A DNA stretch of 64,000 nucleotides, taken from positions 1-64,000 of the forward strand of contig JBBPIE010000035.1 in assembly GCA_038040485.1 (NCBI GenBank), given 5' to 3'. Of the stretch, positions 42,543 to 54,100 are shown piece by piece. This stretch comes from Onstottus_B arcticum. GTDB taxonomy: Bacteria; Acidobacteriota; Blastocatellia; UBA7656. Both the position numbers and the translations under genes were made by a program. A model generated the notes under the pieces. That model saw nothing but the letters and a program-made list of their open reading frames with translations. It did no database searches and was not told the origin of the DNA. Each line of letters begins with the position of its first letter. Position 1 is the first letter of the stretch.

Positions 42543-44042
42543 TCACGGCGAAGTCACGTTGTGCTTTTTGATCAAGCTGTAAAGCCGCGGCCGGTAGAGT
42601 CCCAAGAGACTGGCTGCGGCTTGCTTATTTCCTCTGGTGCGAATGAGCGCGGCTGATACTACTGCCCGCTCTATATGCCCGAATACATCCACAGGCAGCC
42701 CCCCATTTTTTGGATCCGGCACTCGATCCACGATCAGCCTGCCGATGTCGTCGAACATCACTTCGCCCGAGTTCGAAGTCGCTACATTTTCGCTGCGTTC
42801 CACCGGCGCGTCTACGCTGACCGTAGCCGCTCGGGCAGCCATCGAACTAGCTGCCGCCATTGTTTCGGCGGCCGACTGGCCTAAAGGCAACATATCGATG
42901 TTAAGGGTTTCGCCTTTACATAGCAGGACGGCGCGCTCCAACACGCTTTGCAGCTCGCGCACGTTTCCGGGCCAGGAGTAGTCGAACAATCGCTGATAAG
43001 ACTCCTGTGAGATTCTGCCACTCGAGCGCTGATACTTCATTGCGAACTCGCGCAGGAAGTGTTCCGCAAGACGCTGGATGTCCTCGACGCGTTCGCGCAA
43101 CGGAGGCAAGCGAATTTCAATCGTATTGATCCGATAGTAGAGATCTTCGCGCAAGCGTCCGTCGCGCAAGGCTTCGAGGGGGTCTCGATTGGTCGAGGAT
43201 ATCAGTCGGAAATCTGCTTCCTGCGCCTTCTCACTCCCCAGGCGATAGTAAGTGCGCTCCTGAAGCACCCTCAGGAGTTTGGGTTGCAGCTCGACCGGCA
43301 TCTCGGCGATTTCGTCCAGCAGGAGACTCCCGCCTTCGGCTCGGTTGATGAGTCCGGTCTTGTCCATCGTAGCGCCGGTGAAGGCGCCCTTCGTGTGGCC
43401 GAACAACTCCGACTCGATCAGCTCTTTCGGAAGAGCCGAACAGTTGATTTTAACGAAGGGTTTTTTGGCTCGTATGCTCTTGTAGTGCAGGGCATTCGCG
43501 ATCAATTCTTTCCCGGTTCCCGATTCTCCGAGGATCAGAACGTTGGCGTCGGATTCGGCGACGCTATCGATGATCTCGTAGACATCCTGCATTGCTTTGC
43601 TGTTGCCGATAATGTCGTAGTAGGAGGTCCGGCTGGTCAGACGGCCGCGCAGTTCCTTGATCTCTTCAGCCTGTTGGCGGCGTTCGACAGCCTTCTCGAT
43701 CAAGACCATCAGCTCTTCAAACGCGACCGGCTTCTCGACAAAATAGAAGGCGCCCGCTTTTGTAGCTTCGACGGCTTTGGATACCGATCCGAAGCCTGAA
43801 ACCATGATGATCTCGCTGTCGGGCGATAGTTCCTTGAGCCGCTTGACGACGTCGATGCCGTCAAGATCAGGAAGCAGCAAATCGGTCAACACAACGTCGA
43901 AGCGGGACGTTTCTACCAGCTTTAACCCTTCCTCTCCGGTCTGAGCCCGCGCTGTTTCGTAGCCCTGCGCCCGGAGATGAAACTCCGCGAGCTCGAGCAT
44001 TGATTGATCATCGTCAATTATCAGGACTCTTATTTTAGCCAT
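42543..44042 (-). CDS. NtrC-family sigma-54 response regulator
   Basis: A 499-residue activator. Receiver domain (1-120) with IDDDQ acidic pair and phospho-Asp in DVVLTDLLLPD; central AAA+ domain (about 145-380) with Walker A GESGTGKE, the sigma-54 contact loop GAFTGA, Walker B GGSLLLDEIAEM; and a C-terminal Fis-type helix-turn-helix (ending RTRGNKQAAASLLGLYRPRL). It opens sigma-54 promoters when phosphorylated. ATG 44042 gives the classic MAKIRVLIIDDD start; the upstream open frame is a palindrome. It lies downstream of two hybrid kinases, its probable partners. Target promoters are not identified here. Confidence 0.95.
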   Translation of the reverse strand: MAKIRVLIIDDDQSMLELAEFHLRAQGYETARAQTGEEGLKLVETSRFDVVLTDLLLPDLDGIDVVKRLKELSPDSEIIMVSGFGSVSKAVEATKAGAFYFVEKPVAFEELMVLIEKAVERRQQAEEIKELRGRLTSRTSYYDIIGNSKAMQDVYEIIDSVAESDANVLILGESGTGKELIANALHYKSIRAKKPFVKINCSALPKELIESELFGHTKGAFTGATMDKTGLINRAEGGSLLLDEIAEMPVELQPKLLRVLQERTYYRLGSEKAQEADFRLISSTNRDPLEALRDGRLREDLYYRINTIEIRLPPLRERVEDIQRLAEHFLREFAMKYQRSSGRISQESYQRLFDYSWPGNVRELQSVLERAVLLCKGETLNIDMLPLGQSAAETMAAASSMAARAATVSVDAPVERSENVATSNSGEVMFDDIGRLIVDRVPDPKNGGLPVDVFGHIERAVVSAALIRTRGNKQAAASLLGLYRPRLYSLIKKHNVTSP

Positions 44043-44067
44043 ATAGGGAAACCTTGTATTCTCTGCC

Positions 44068-44158
44068 CCTGTATGGGCGGCCCTCCGTGGCCGCCCTCTC
44101 GGGCTAGGAACCATCTCGCGCGGCAAGAGGGGTGGCCACGGAGAGCCGCCCATACAGG
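44068..44158. repeat. Palindromic element (TGTATGGGCGGC arms)
   Basis: Arms CCTGTATGGGCGGC...CTCCGTGGCC (44068-44100) and complement (44126-44158) match with only a few differences around a 25-base centre. It separates the response regulator and hybrid kinase genes. Such a unit may be a MITE-like element or an operon hairpin. Confidence 0.88.
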
Positions 44159-44206
44159 CCACCTAATAAGTTGTTAAACCTCAACTGGCGTCGGACGATA
44201 AACTAC

Positions 44207-46585
44207 TTACGAATTTGAAATCCTGTGCGGCGCCTCGCTATGCTTACCCGCGCGGCCGGTCAGGCTTGCGACTACCGTTGCAAGCTCGGCCGGCTCAACC
44301 GGTTTGGGAATGTGCATATGGAAACCGGCTGATAGCGCGCGAATGCGATCAATCGCGCGGCCATAAGCCGTCAGCGCCACGGCCGGAATTCGCCCTCCCT
44401 TTTCCGGCGCCAGGTCGCGCACTTGGCCGATCAACGCATAGCCGTCGGTCTCCGGCATGCTGACGTCGGACACCAGCACGTCCGGGATTCGATCCAGATC
44501 ATCCGCGGTCAACACCGCCAAAGCTTCCGCGGCAGAAGCTACCGGAGTCACCGTCGCGCCGTACTGACGAAGCAGCGTCGCGACCAGCTCTCGGGCATCC
44601 ATTTCGTCATCAACCACCAGCGCCCACACTCCGTCGAGCATGGAACCTTCAGTCAGTGACACACCTCCAAGGCCCGCCGGTATCGTCTCTATTGCGTGGG
44701 GGCGAACCGCGCGCAGCGGAAGGTTGACGGTGAACGTGGCTCCGCAGCCCTCGCCCGCGCTTTCGGCCAAGACCGTCCCGCCGTGCAACTCCACCAGTTG
44801 GCGCACCAGTGAAAGGCCCACCCCGAGACCCGAATGGCGGCGGGTGCTTGATCCGTCTGGTTGATGAAACCGCTCGAAAACGTACGGCAGATACTCCGCG
44901 CTGATACCCTTTCCCGTGTCGCTCACCGTAATTCGCGCGTGTGGATCGGCGCGTTCCAGACGCACAACCACTCGTCCGCCTCGTGGGGTGAACTTGATCG
45001 CGTTTGAGAGCAAGTTCGAGACGATCTGGTGCAGGCGGTCCGGATCGCCAGTGATGACCTCTGATTTGAAGCCGAGCGTCTGATGCACGTCGATCTCTTT
45101 GGCTTCAGCAGCCGGATGCATCACATCGATCGCGGCTTCAATCACAGCTTTGAGGTCAACGGGTTGAACGTCGACTCGAAGCTGGCCTCTCGCTATCCGG
45201 GCGCTATCGAGCAGGTCTTCGATGAGCTTCTGCTGGATTGTGGCGCTGCGTTCTATTGTCTCGGCAGCATGACTTCTCGTCGCTTCATCGGCCTTGCCCG
45301 AGCGCAGTATGTTTGCCCAGCCAAGAATCGCGTTGAGCGGCGCGCGAAGCTCGTGTGAAACAATGGCCAGAAAGGAATCCTTGGCGCGGTTGGCAGCCTG
45401 CGCTTCCTCGCGAGCCGCCTGCTCCCTGGCAAACAACTCGTCGCGTTCTGCTTCTGCATTCTTGCGCTCGGTGATGTCAATGCACGAGCCGATATAACCT
45501 TCGAAAGCACCGCCCTTCGAGAACCTGGGCACGCCCTCAACAAGCACACATCGGTACTCACCATCGTCCCTCCGAAGCCGGTATTCGATGCTGTAGCTCT
45601 CGCGAGAGTCAAAGGCCGCGCCATATGTGTTCAAGCAACTCTCGTGGTCGTCCTTGTGAATGCCGTCCGCCCACCCGTTGCCTATTTCTTGTTCCAGCGA
45701 ACGCCCCGTAAAGTCCAGCCACGATTTGTTGAAGAACGTGCAGAGCTTGTCCGTTCCGGATACCCAGATCATCACCGGAGCGGTATCGGCCATCATTCGG
45801 AATCGCGCCTCGCTTTCTTTTAACGCCTCCCTGGCGAGCTTTCGCTCAGTGATGTCCTTTGCCAGCACAAGCAGCGCGTGCCGGTCCCGGTAAAGAAGTT
45901 CCTGCCAGATAATCTCGACGTCGATGATCGTGCCGTCTTTCTTCTTGTGCCGCCACTGCTCCGCGTTTGGAGCGGCATCGGGTATCTTCGAGATGTACTC
46001 CTCGACCGCGGCCACATCTTCGCGGGGCCGAATGTCTCGGACCGTCATTGCCAGAAACTCCTCTCGCGAGTAGCCGTAGCTTCGAATGGCGGCCTCGTTG
46101 ACCGCCAGAAACTCCAGGCTTTCGAGATCGATAATCCAGGTTGGAAGCGAATTGCGCTCGAAGAGGAATTCGTAACGCGCTTCGGTCTCGCGGCGCGCTT
46201 CCTCCGCCACGCTCATCCGGAGGAGAGCTTTGATGGTTGCGATAAGCTCATCCGGTTCTACTGGCTTTGCGAGGTACCCATCGGCCCCACTCTCCAAACC
46301 ACGCACCCTGTCCTGCCGAGTCGTATACGAACCCGACACTTGCAACACTGGAATTGTCGCAGTCGAGCGATCAGCCTTCAGAATGCGGCAGACTTCGTGT
46401 CCGCTCATGTCAGGCAGCTTCACGTCGAGCAGCACGAGCTGGGGCTTCACCTCCGCAACCAGCCGCAATCCCTCGGTTCCGGTGGCGGCCTGGAACACAA
46501 CAAATCCTTGCTGCTTGAGAAGCTCGCTTGTTGCCTCCCGGCTGCTGTCGTAGTCGTCCACGTTTACGATCTTGATCTGCGCCAT
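44207..46585 (-). CDS. Hybrid sensor histidine kinase (REC-PAS-PAS-HK-REC)
   Basis: A 792-residue soluble hybrid kinase. N-terminal receiver (about 1-120; phospho-Asp in LVLLDVKLPD), two PAS domains with PAC tails (about 135-255, 262-385; DITERK motifs), dimerisation domain with the phospho-His in IVSHELRAPLN, ATPase domain (N box VSNLLSNAIKFTP, G1 DTGKGIS, G2 GLGVGLSL) and a C-terminal receiver (about 660-780; Asp in VLVSDVSMPE). No transmembrane helix is seen, so the signal is cytoplasmic or received through the first receiver. It follows the next hybrid kinase by 54 bases, and the two C-terminal receivers are close paralogues. Confidence 0.95.
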   Translation of the reverse strand: MAQIKIVNVDDYDSSREATSELLKQQGFVVFQAATGTEGLRLVAEVKPQLVLLDVKLPDMSGHEVCRILKADRSTATIPVLQVSGSYTTRQDRVRGLESGADGYLAKPVEPDELIATIKALLRMSVAEEARRETEARYEFLFERNSLPTWIIDLESLEFLAVNEAAIRSYGYSREEFLAMTVRDIRPREDVAAVEEYISKIPDAAPNAEQWRHKKKDGTIIDVEIIWQELLYRDRHALLVLAKDITERKLAREALKESEARFRMMADTAPVMIWVSGTDKLCTFFNKSWLDFTGRSLEQEIGNGWADGIHKDDHESCLNTYGAAFDSRESYSIEYRLRRDDGEYRCVLVEGVPRFSKGGAFEGYIGSCIDITERKNAEAERDELFAREQAAREEAQAANRAKDSFLAIVSHELRAPLNAILGWANILRSGKADEATRSHAAETIERSATIQQKLIEDLLDSARIARGQLRVDVQPVDLKAVIEAAIDVMHPAAEAKEIDVHQTLGFKSEVITGDPDRLHQIVSNLLSNAIKFTPRGGRVVVRLERADPHARITVSDTGKGISAEYLPYVFERFHQPDGSSTRRHSGLGVGLSLVRQLVELHGGTVLAESAGEGCGATFTVNLPLRAVRPHAIETIPAGLGGVSLTEGSMLDGVWALVVDDEMDARELVATLLRQYGATVTPVASAAEALAVLTADDLDRIPDVLVSDVSMPETDGYALIGQVRDLAPEKGGRIPAVALTAYGRAIDRIRALSAGFHMHIPKPVEPAELATVVASLTGRAGKHSEAPHRISNS

Positions 46586-46639
46586 TTGTCCCGTTTCAGC
46601 GTCGAACCGAAATCTCCTGCGTTTATTCTCGCAGGAGCG

Positions 46640-49600
46640 TCACGACAGGGAAAGCGGCCCGGTGTTCTTTGCAAGCCTTCCAGTCACGCTCGCGAGCACG
46701 GTCAGCAGCTCGGCCGGTTCCACAGGCTTGGGCACATGCATCTGAAACCCCGCCGCAAGCGCCTTCATCCTGTCTTCGACTCGCGCGTACGCAGTCAGAG
46801 CCACCGCCGGAATTCGCCCGCCCCGTTCGGCGGGCAGCGCTCGCACTCGACGCATCAACTCGTACCCGTCGAGCTCGGTCATTTCGATATCCGAGATCAA
46901 CACTTCCGGTAACCAGTCCGACCCGTCCTCAAGAACCGCAAGCGCCTCTGCTGCTGAGCCGACGGTTTTCACGTCGGCCTCGCACTCCGCCAGAATCGCG
47001 CTAATCAGTTCGCGAGCGCCGGCTTCGTCATCCACGACCAGCACGCGCAGGCCGATGAGTTGAGGAGGACGTTCGAGCGTGATCCTGTCCAGCGCAGCGG
47101 CGGGATGTGTGCGCTCTTCGGCTGCAACGCCCGCGAGGGTGATCATCAGCGGCAGTTTGACCACAAAAGTTGATCCGCTTCCAAAGCCCTCGCTTTCCGC
47201 GTGTACCGTTCCGCCGTGAAGCTCGACCAGGTGCCGGACTATCGCCAGGCCCAGACCTAACCCACCTTGCCTGCGCGTGCTCGAGCTGTCGGCCTGGCGA
47301 AAACGATCGAAGATAAACGGAAGGAACTCAGGACTTATTCCTTCTCCAGTGTCGCTGACCGTGATTTCGATATGCGAGGCGACGCGCTCCAACCTCACCT
47401 GTGCGCTTCCGCCCTTCGGCGTGAACTTTATGGCGTTCGAGACCAGGTTCCAGACGATTTGTTGTAAGCGGTCGGAGTCTCCCGCGATAGGGCCCGCGTC
47501 GGGATCGAGCAGAACTTGAAGCCGGACCGACTTTGCGTCGGCAGCAGGGCGCACCGCGTCGATGGCGGTCTCGACGATCCCAGCCGGTTCCAGCGTGCGC
47601 ACATTCAGGCGAAGCTGGCCGCTTATGATCCGTGAGACGTCGAGCAGGTCGCTGATAATTCGGTTCTGAGCGCGGGCGCTTCGCTCGACGGTTTCCATCG
47701 CTCGGGTTGCGGCGTCCGAATCGAGGTTGCCTTCCCGCAACAGAGTTATCCAGCCCAGGATCGAGTTGAGCGGCGAACGCAACTCGTGCGAGACGGTGGC
47801 GAGGAATTCATCCTTCATGCGATTGGCGGCTTCGGCCTCGAGCCGCGCTTGTTGCTCGGCTTCATAGAGACGCGAATGCTCGATCGCGACAGCCACGCGG
47901 TCGGCTGCCAGTTGCAGCAGCTTCAAGTCGTCCTCGGTGAAGCTTCGGAATTCCATCGTGTCGACGTGGATGACACCGGTCACTCGCTCCTCGATCATCA
48001 GGGGAACACCAATCAACGATTTCGCGTTCTTGCGCAGAATCGAGCTTACCACTTCGACGGTCGAGAGGTCATCGATCACCATCGGCGCAGAACTCACGGC
48101 GATGCGTCCGGCGACCCCGCGTCCCATCGGCACGCGAACTCTGGCTTCCTCTTCGAGACCGATAGCCGCGCGCCCGGTCAGGTACTGGCCGTCCTCGGTG
48201 ACCAGAAGAATCGCAGCGGCATCGGCGCTCAACAGTTGCCGGATGCGGTGCAGCATCTCACCAAGCAAGTCCTCCAGGGCGAGGTGGGTTAGCGCGCTAT
48301 CAGTGAGCGTCTGCAGCCTGCGAACGACCTCCACCGCTTCTTCCGCGTCCGAGCGCGCCGTTTTCTCGCGCGACAGAAGCTGCTCGCGTTCCTCCTCGGC
48401 GCGTTTGCGCTCGGTGATGTCTACCATCAATCCGCGGAGTTGTTGCGCGCTGCCATCAGTCCCGCGGACGACGAACACCTTGTCATGGAGCCACACGGTT
48501 CGGCCGTCGGCAGCCAAAGCTCGATACTCGAAATCGTGGTCGCGGCCAGTCGCGGTCGCGCTTCGGTACAATTCCATTGCGTCGTCGCGATCATCCGGAT
48601 GAATGAGGCTGAGCCAGAAGTCCGGCTCCCTGAGCCATCGATCCACTGGATAACCCAGGATCGCTTCGGCTCGCCGGCTGACAAACTCAAACTGGAAGGT
48701 CGCGGCGTCCGCTTCCCAGACGATTGCGTCCAGGCCGTGAACCAGGTTGTGATAGCGGATCTCGGCTTCCTCGGCCATCGCACGCAAGCTCTGCTCGCGG
48801 AGCAGGAGCTGCTCGCGTTCTTCTTCCGCGCGCTTGCGATCGGTCACGTCGTTGGTAAAGCACCGGGAGTGGATGAACCGGTCATCCTCCCACAGCACAT
48901 TAGAATTGATCAGCACGTTACGGATCGAACCGTCTTTGGCCCGCAGGCTGGCTTGATAGTCAACAAGGGTTTCGGCGCGCTTCAGCCGCTCGAGGATATC
49001 TTCGATCGCGTCTGGGTCCGCGTGGAACTCCGCAAGGTGATGTCCGACATACTCCTCGCGCGCGTAGCCGAGCATTTCGAGCTCGGCCTTGTTCGCGCGG
49101 AGAATTGTGCCGGCTGGCCCGACCCAGTGCAGACCGACCGTTGCATTCTCGAAGAAGTCAGCCAGTTCCTCTCGGCTGCGGCGCAACTCGGTTTCGACCC
49201 TTTGGCGCTCGGCGATCTCCTTCGTCAGCGCTTCATTCACCGCGGTCAAGTCGGCCGTTCGTTCCTCAACCCGCGACTCCAGTTCGTCGTATGATTTCAC
49301 CAGGTCGCTCTGAGCCTTCTGCCGGTCGACATCCGTAACGTGCAGCAACTGGGCATTCCGCCAGATCACGATCATGAACACGACCATGTTTGCCGCTACC
49401 AAAAGCGCCACGCCGAACTCCCTGCCATACAAGCCCGCCTCGGTTCCCGCAACGTTCAACCAGCCAAGGATCGACGGAACGCCGATGACCGCCAGTATCA
49501 GGCGCCGCAACATAAATCCCCCCGCGCTGGAGCTTGTCGCCACCGCCATCAACCCGCGGTCCGGCCGTACGCTCAGGATGCCTCCCGCCAGCAGCAGAAG

Positions 49601-50161
49601 CGCAAACGCGCTGTGAATGGCCATACGCGGGTTGATTCGATAGAGGACTACCACGCCGTAGCTGTAACCAAGAAGCGTGAGCAACGCAATCATGATGGCG
49701 GTCAGCGCCAGCAACTCAGCCGGCCGCGCGCCCCGCCGAGTCTCCAGGTTCAGCATCAGCAGCGCCGCGCCGACCAGCACCAGACTGACCCCGGTGCTCG
49801 TGGGCATGCGGAGATCATCCTCGACCTGAATGGGCCACCAGTCCATCATTGCGTTCAGGCCGAGCAGCCGCTCGACCAGCGCAGTCAGCGCCATCAACAC
49901 GACAAGCACCGCGAACGCGCGACCCAGTCCCGCCCGGATCCTATGCGGCGCCGGCCCGCTCAACAGCCACAACGCCGCGCCGCCAAGTATGAAAGCGGAC
50001 GCGCCGCTTGGCACCATTGGCCGCAAGCCGGGAAGCACACTTTTCAAAGTCGCGCTGTCAACTACCCAGCCCACGAGCGTGAGACAGCCAATGAGAATGA
50101 CCAGGAAGCTTGCGATGCCCGGCAGGCGCCGGGCCTTGGAACTCAACGCGGAGTTACTCAT
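46640..50161 (-). CDS. Membrane hybrid sensor kinase (7TM-PAS-PAS-GAF-HK-REC)
   Basis: A 1173-residue kinase. About seven helices span 15-270, followed by a coiled coil (about 285-330), two PAS/PAC units (about 335-450 and 475-600), a GAF domain (about 620-770), the phospho-His domain (TVSHELRSPLN), ATPase (VSNAIKFTP, DTGEGIS, GLGLGLAI) and a C-terminal receiver (Asp in VLISDIEMTE). The kinase core is closely related to that of the neighbouring hybrid kinase, consistent with duplication. It is encoded first in the three-gene signalling cluster and faces the RHS gene across almost 1 kb. The signal is unknown. Confidence 0.95.
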   Translation of the reverse strand: MSNSALSSKARRLPGIASFLVILIGCLTLVGWVVDSATLKSVLPGLRPMVPSGASAFILGGAALWLLSGPAPHRIRAGLGRAFAVLVVLMALTALVERLLGLNAMMDWWPIQVEDDLRMPTSTGVSLVLVGAALLMLNLETRRGARPAELLALTAIMIALLTLLGYSYGVVVLYRINPRMAIHSAFALLLLAGGILSVRPDRGLMAVATSSSAGGFMLRRLILAVIGVPSILGWLNVAGTEAGLYGREFGVALLVAANMVVFMIVIWRNAQLLHVTDVDRQKAQSDLVKSYDELESRVEERTADLTAVNEALTKEIAERQRVETELRRSREELADFFENATVGLHWVGPAGTILRANKAELEMLGYAREEYVGHHLAEFHADPDAIEDILERLKRAETLVDYQASLRAKDGSIRNVLINSNVLWEDDRFIHSRCFTNDVTDRKRAEEEREQLLLREQSLRAMAEEAEIRYHNLVHGLDAIVWEADAATFQFEFVSRRAEAILGYPVDRWLREPDFWLSLIHPDDRDDAMELYRSATATGRDHDFEYRALAADGRTVWLHDKVFVVRGTDGSAQQLRGLMVDITERKRAEEEREQLLSREKTARSDAEEAVEVVRRLQTLTDSALTHLALEDLLGEMLHRIRQLLSADAAAILLVTEDGQYLTGRAAIGLEEEARVRVPMGRGVAGRIAVSSAPMVIDDLSTVEVVSSILRKNAKSLIGVPLMIEERVTGVIHVDTMEFRSFTEDDLKLLQLAADRVAVAIEHSRLYEAEQQARLEAEAANRMKDEFLATVSHELRSPLNSILGWITLLREGNLDSDAATRAMETVERSARAQNRIISDLLDVSRIISGQLRLNVRTLEPAGIVETAIDAVRPAADAKSVRLQVLLDPDAGPIAGDSDRLQQIVWNLVSNAIKFTPKGGSAQVRLERVASHIEITVSDTGEGISPEFLPFIFDRFRQADSSSTRRQGGLGLGLAIVRHLVELHGGTVHAESEGFGSGSTFVVKLPLMITLAGVAAEERTHPAAALDRITLERPPQLIGLRVLVVDDEAGARELISAILAECEADVKTVGSAAEALAVLEDGSDWLPEVLISDIEMTELDGYELMRRVRALPAERGGRIPAVALTAYARVEDRMKALAAGFQMHVPKPVEPAELLTVLASVTGRLAKNTGPLSLS

Positions 50162-51136
50162 CAGTCACCATCGATCGCCAACCCTGGGTCGGCATCGTCG
50201 CCGGCAAAGGAGGCGGCGGGGCTGCTCTTTGTTTGGAAGCTAAGCCAGCATTTCGGCCCGCGTAAGCACAAAAGAAAGGGGCGTCAAGATGCGGTGCATT
50301 TACCCAGAGCCATGGGGCGATTTTTCAGTAACGCTTTCCACCAGGCACCACCCACTGCCAAACGATCGCTTGCTCCTATTGCCAGTCGATGAAAGGGGTC
50401 GGCTGCATTGTTGACAATCTCGTTTCGAGCCGGCGTTGACTTACTTGAGCAAGGCGCGACCTCTCTCCCAAATAGTCAGCTCCAGCCCTGAATCGCACTC
50501 CGTGGTCAGCCTGACCCCTTGGGGCTGCACTTCTGCAAGGCGCGAGCCAGAGCTCTTGTTCACGGTTTGTTTGCGAGGTCGTTGTTCCAGCGGGTGGCCG
50601 CATTGTCTCATCGGATCATCGAGAGTCCCAACCTGTACTAAGCCGATACGGCTGAGATGGAATTCGTACACAGGGACTGACGACCTTCGCCTCAATCTGC
50701 ATCGAGATGATAGATAGGACCGACTCTTCGTGTCTGCGAATGACTGGCGTTTTCGATGAAGGCCCCGCATCGTGCGCGGAGCAGCACGCCTCTATTGCCC
50801 CGGTTCAGATCCAGGTTCCTGGCAACGAGGCAGCGTGTATGTGATTCGCCCTGTAGGACTCGAAAAGTTTTTTCATTCAAGTGATGACGATTCGCGTAAG
50901 GGAGCCGTTGTTGCCATCGAGGATGTGGTGCGCTCATTACAGTGGTTCGTTTTGCGTATAGCAGGCCAAGGCAAGCCGATCAGAATAAAAACAAAGTGTG
51001 CAGTTTATTCTCAGAGTTGTCTAATATTGAACAGATTCTCGGCGGCAGCGGAGGTAACATACACTTCAGTTTGAGCCTTTGAGTTGTAGCGATGGGTTCA
51101 ACGCCGAACTCAGTCCCACTACGGAAAGGGAGTCCA
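50162..51136. other. Long divergent intergenic region
   Basis: About 975 bases between the hybrid kinase and the RHS gene. Several short open frames occur, but none has a recognisable domain or convincing ribosome site. The AT-rich stretch about 50985-51035 is the most promoter-like part on the RHS side. This may also be the left boundary of the accessory island. Confidence 0.4.
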
Positions 51137-54100
51137 ATGCCCTCTATGCCCCCTAAGCAATCTCTTGCCCACAGCCTGTTGTCAAAACGCGCCTTCAACG
51201 CACTTCAATCCTGCCATCGAGTTTTCCGCGCCGGCATCCGAAGAAGGATCATCTGCTTCACGGTTATGTCGAGCCTGCTCATTATGCCGGCACTGGGCTA
51301 TGGCTTCAGCGCGGCGTCGGCGCTCGCCATGCAGATTGCCAAAGACACGATCGCGCCAGTGCCGGTTGCGATCGCATGGGTCAAGCGCGTCTTCCGCCGT
51401 TCGGCGGTCCCGCAGCGACGCGAAACGACTGCGGACCGCACTTCAGGCGTCAGTCGCATCAGCATTACGCCCGCAAAAATCGTCGGCTACATTGGCGAAC
51501 AAATAACCTTTTCGGCGGTCGGCGCCAACTCCGCCGGTTTGACTATTCAGGGCGTGCAGTTCTCGTGGGCGTCGTCGGATGCCGACAAGCTCCGGATCGA
51601 CAATTCCGGCACGGCAACTCTAGGGCGGTCTGGGTTGGTGTGGTTGAGTGCAAGGACGCCGAACGCCTCGGCGCGCGTGCCAGTCCTCATCAGACCGAGC
51701 GAACGGCCCGTGCAAACCGACCTTGAGTGGCAAATTGATCAAGAGCAATTGAGGCCAGACACTGTTATCACGACCCCAGGCTCCCCCAGTGGAAGCGTGC
51801 TTGATTCTATTGTCGACCGTCTTGTGCCGACGGCACACGCCCAGTCTGGCGGCGGCGACAGCGCCGATTTTCCTTATGATGAGCTCTGGTCCGAGCCCCG
51901 CAACCTGGTCGGCTCACCGCGCAACCGTTTGTCGACTTCGTCTGCTATTGGGGGCGTTCTACCCGAGGGCAGCAACTTTGAACTCTCCGTGCCGCTCTAC
52001 GGTCTCCAAGGTAGAGGCGTGTCCGAAAGCGTTGCCCTGCACTACAACAGCTGCATCTGGTCGCGGCACGGGTCTGCGGTAACGTTCAACGCCGTCAACT
52101 CATGGCCGTATCTCGGCTTCAACTTAACCCCAGGACGCATCGTCACGTATCCTGATGGGTCGAACACCAAGCTCGTGCTGATCGACTCTGACGGGACGCG
52201 CCATTATCTCGGCAGCGGACCGGGTGGTACGTCCACGACTTACCAGACCAACGACGGCTCACACATCACTTTTACCGGCAAGGCCACAAACGGTGGGATT
52301 ATCTACTACAACAATGGCGTGCAGAAAACAGTACAGATGATCAACAACCGTTTGCAGGTGACGCGGGTGCTCAATCCAAACGGCAACTACATTACCATCG
52401 CTTACAAGTCGCAGTCGGCGCCGACTTGCGGCACGGGTGGAGCCTACGTTTGGAAGCAGGCGATTGACACGATCACCGACACGCTGGGACGGGTGATCCA
52501 GTTCAATTACGACACCTGCAATAATCTGGTCTCGATAGACGTGCCGGGTTATGGCGGCACGGCGGGGACCCCTGTGACGACGACCATTGCTCGCTTCGAT
52601 TATTTAGTGACCTCAAGCGTCTCGACGAGCTTTAGCGGGCTAACGGTTGAGAACGTGCCGTCTGGCAACTCCGTGGTCCAGTTGAGCCACGTTTACATGC
52701 CGGCGACCAACACCGGGTACAAGTTTACCTATTCAGCTTATGGGATGATCAGCACTGTGTCGCTGCGCAAGGACATGACCTATACCAGCGGCACCGGAGT
52801 CATCAGTGACGGCAACGAGAAGGCCTACGTAAGTTTCAACTACCCGGCGACTGGGTCATCGCTTACAGACGCGCCGAGCTTCAGCCAGTGGACGCAATAC
52901 CCTGCGGCGACTTCCGGAGGCACGGCAACGACCAGCTTCACGGCCAATGGGGGTTTGACCACCAAGAGCTTTACGGTCACCAGCCCGGATGCTTCGACGG
53001 TGACGCTGACGCGCTCGAATGTAACCGGAACGGATTTCGGATTGCTGACGCAGTTGGAATTGAAGACCGGCGGAGGCACTTCCATGTCCAAATCGGTGAT
53101 CAGCTACTCGACGGATGGCGGCGGACAGCCACAGGTAGCCAATGTTGTCGCCTATGATGATGCCACGCCGACGGCCAACCAGACGAAGGAGGACTATGAT
53201 TACGACAGCTATGGCAATGTCACCAACACAAGAGAGTACGGGTTCAAGCAGAGCGGCTCATGGGTTGTGCGGCGGCGCACGCGCAATGTCTACAAGACCG
53301 ACACGAGCTATGTGAACGCATACCTGCGGAATCTGGTCGTCGAGAACGACTTGTACGACGCTCAATTGGACACGAACGACGCCAATGACGTGCTTGTGGC
53401 GAAGACGACTTATACGTATGACGACTACGCCGCGATGGGCGGAATGGAGAACTACGGCGGTACAACCTATTCAGTGGGCCACTTGTCCAACTATGACACT
53501 AGCTGGACGGTGCGAGGCAACAGCACCGGCTCCACCGAGTATACCGATCTTACGGCGCCGTCGACGATCACCCACCTGCGAAAGATCGATATCTTCGGCA
53601 ACGTGGTCAAGGAGCAGTTGTCGTGCTGCAGCGAGCAGACGATGAATACCGACGATACGAATGGATTTCTTGTCCCCGTAACGATCGTAAGAGGCGATCC
53701 GCCAGGAACGACGCTGACTACAACGTATGGATCGGATTTCAACACCTCATTGCAGATGAGCGTGATGGACCCGAACAGCCAGACCACCACCATCTCGGCG
53801 CGAGACGCGGCCCTGCGCCCGACACAGACCGATCTTCCGACGGGTGTCACCATGACTGCCAGCTATAACGAAAGCACGTTGTCCGTATCAGCTAGCGCCA
53901 CCTACGACGATGGCGGCACGACGAAGACACTCGTTAAGACGACGACGGCTGACGGCTGGGGCAGGCAAATACAGACGGTTGACCAGTATGGCTCACAGGT
54001 GAACAGGAGCTACGACAACATGGGATACGCGGTGAGCGTCACCAATCCATTCACAGCGGGCGGCACACCGTCCTATTCGACCGCCACCAGCTACGATGTG

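Noticed and set aside
50376..51074. Short frames in the region before the RHS gene
   Set aside because: No recognisable motif, no ribosome site, conflicting strands.
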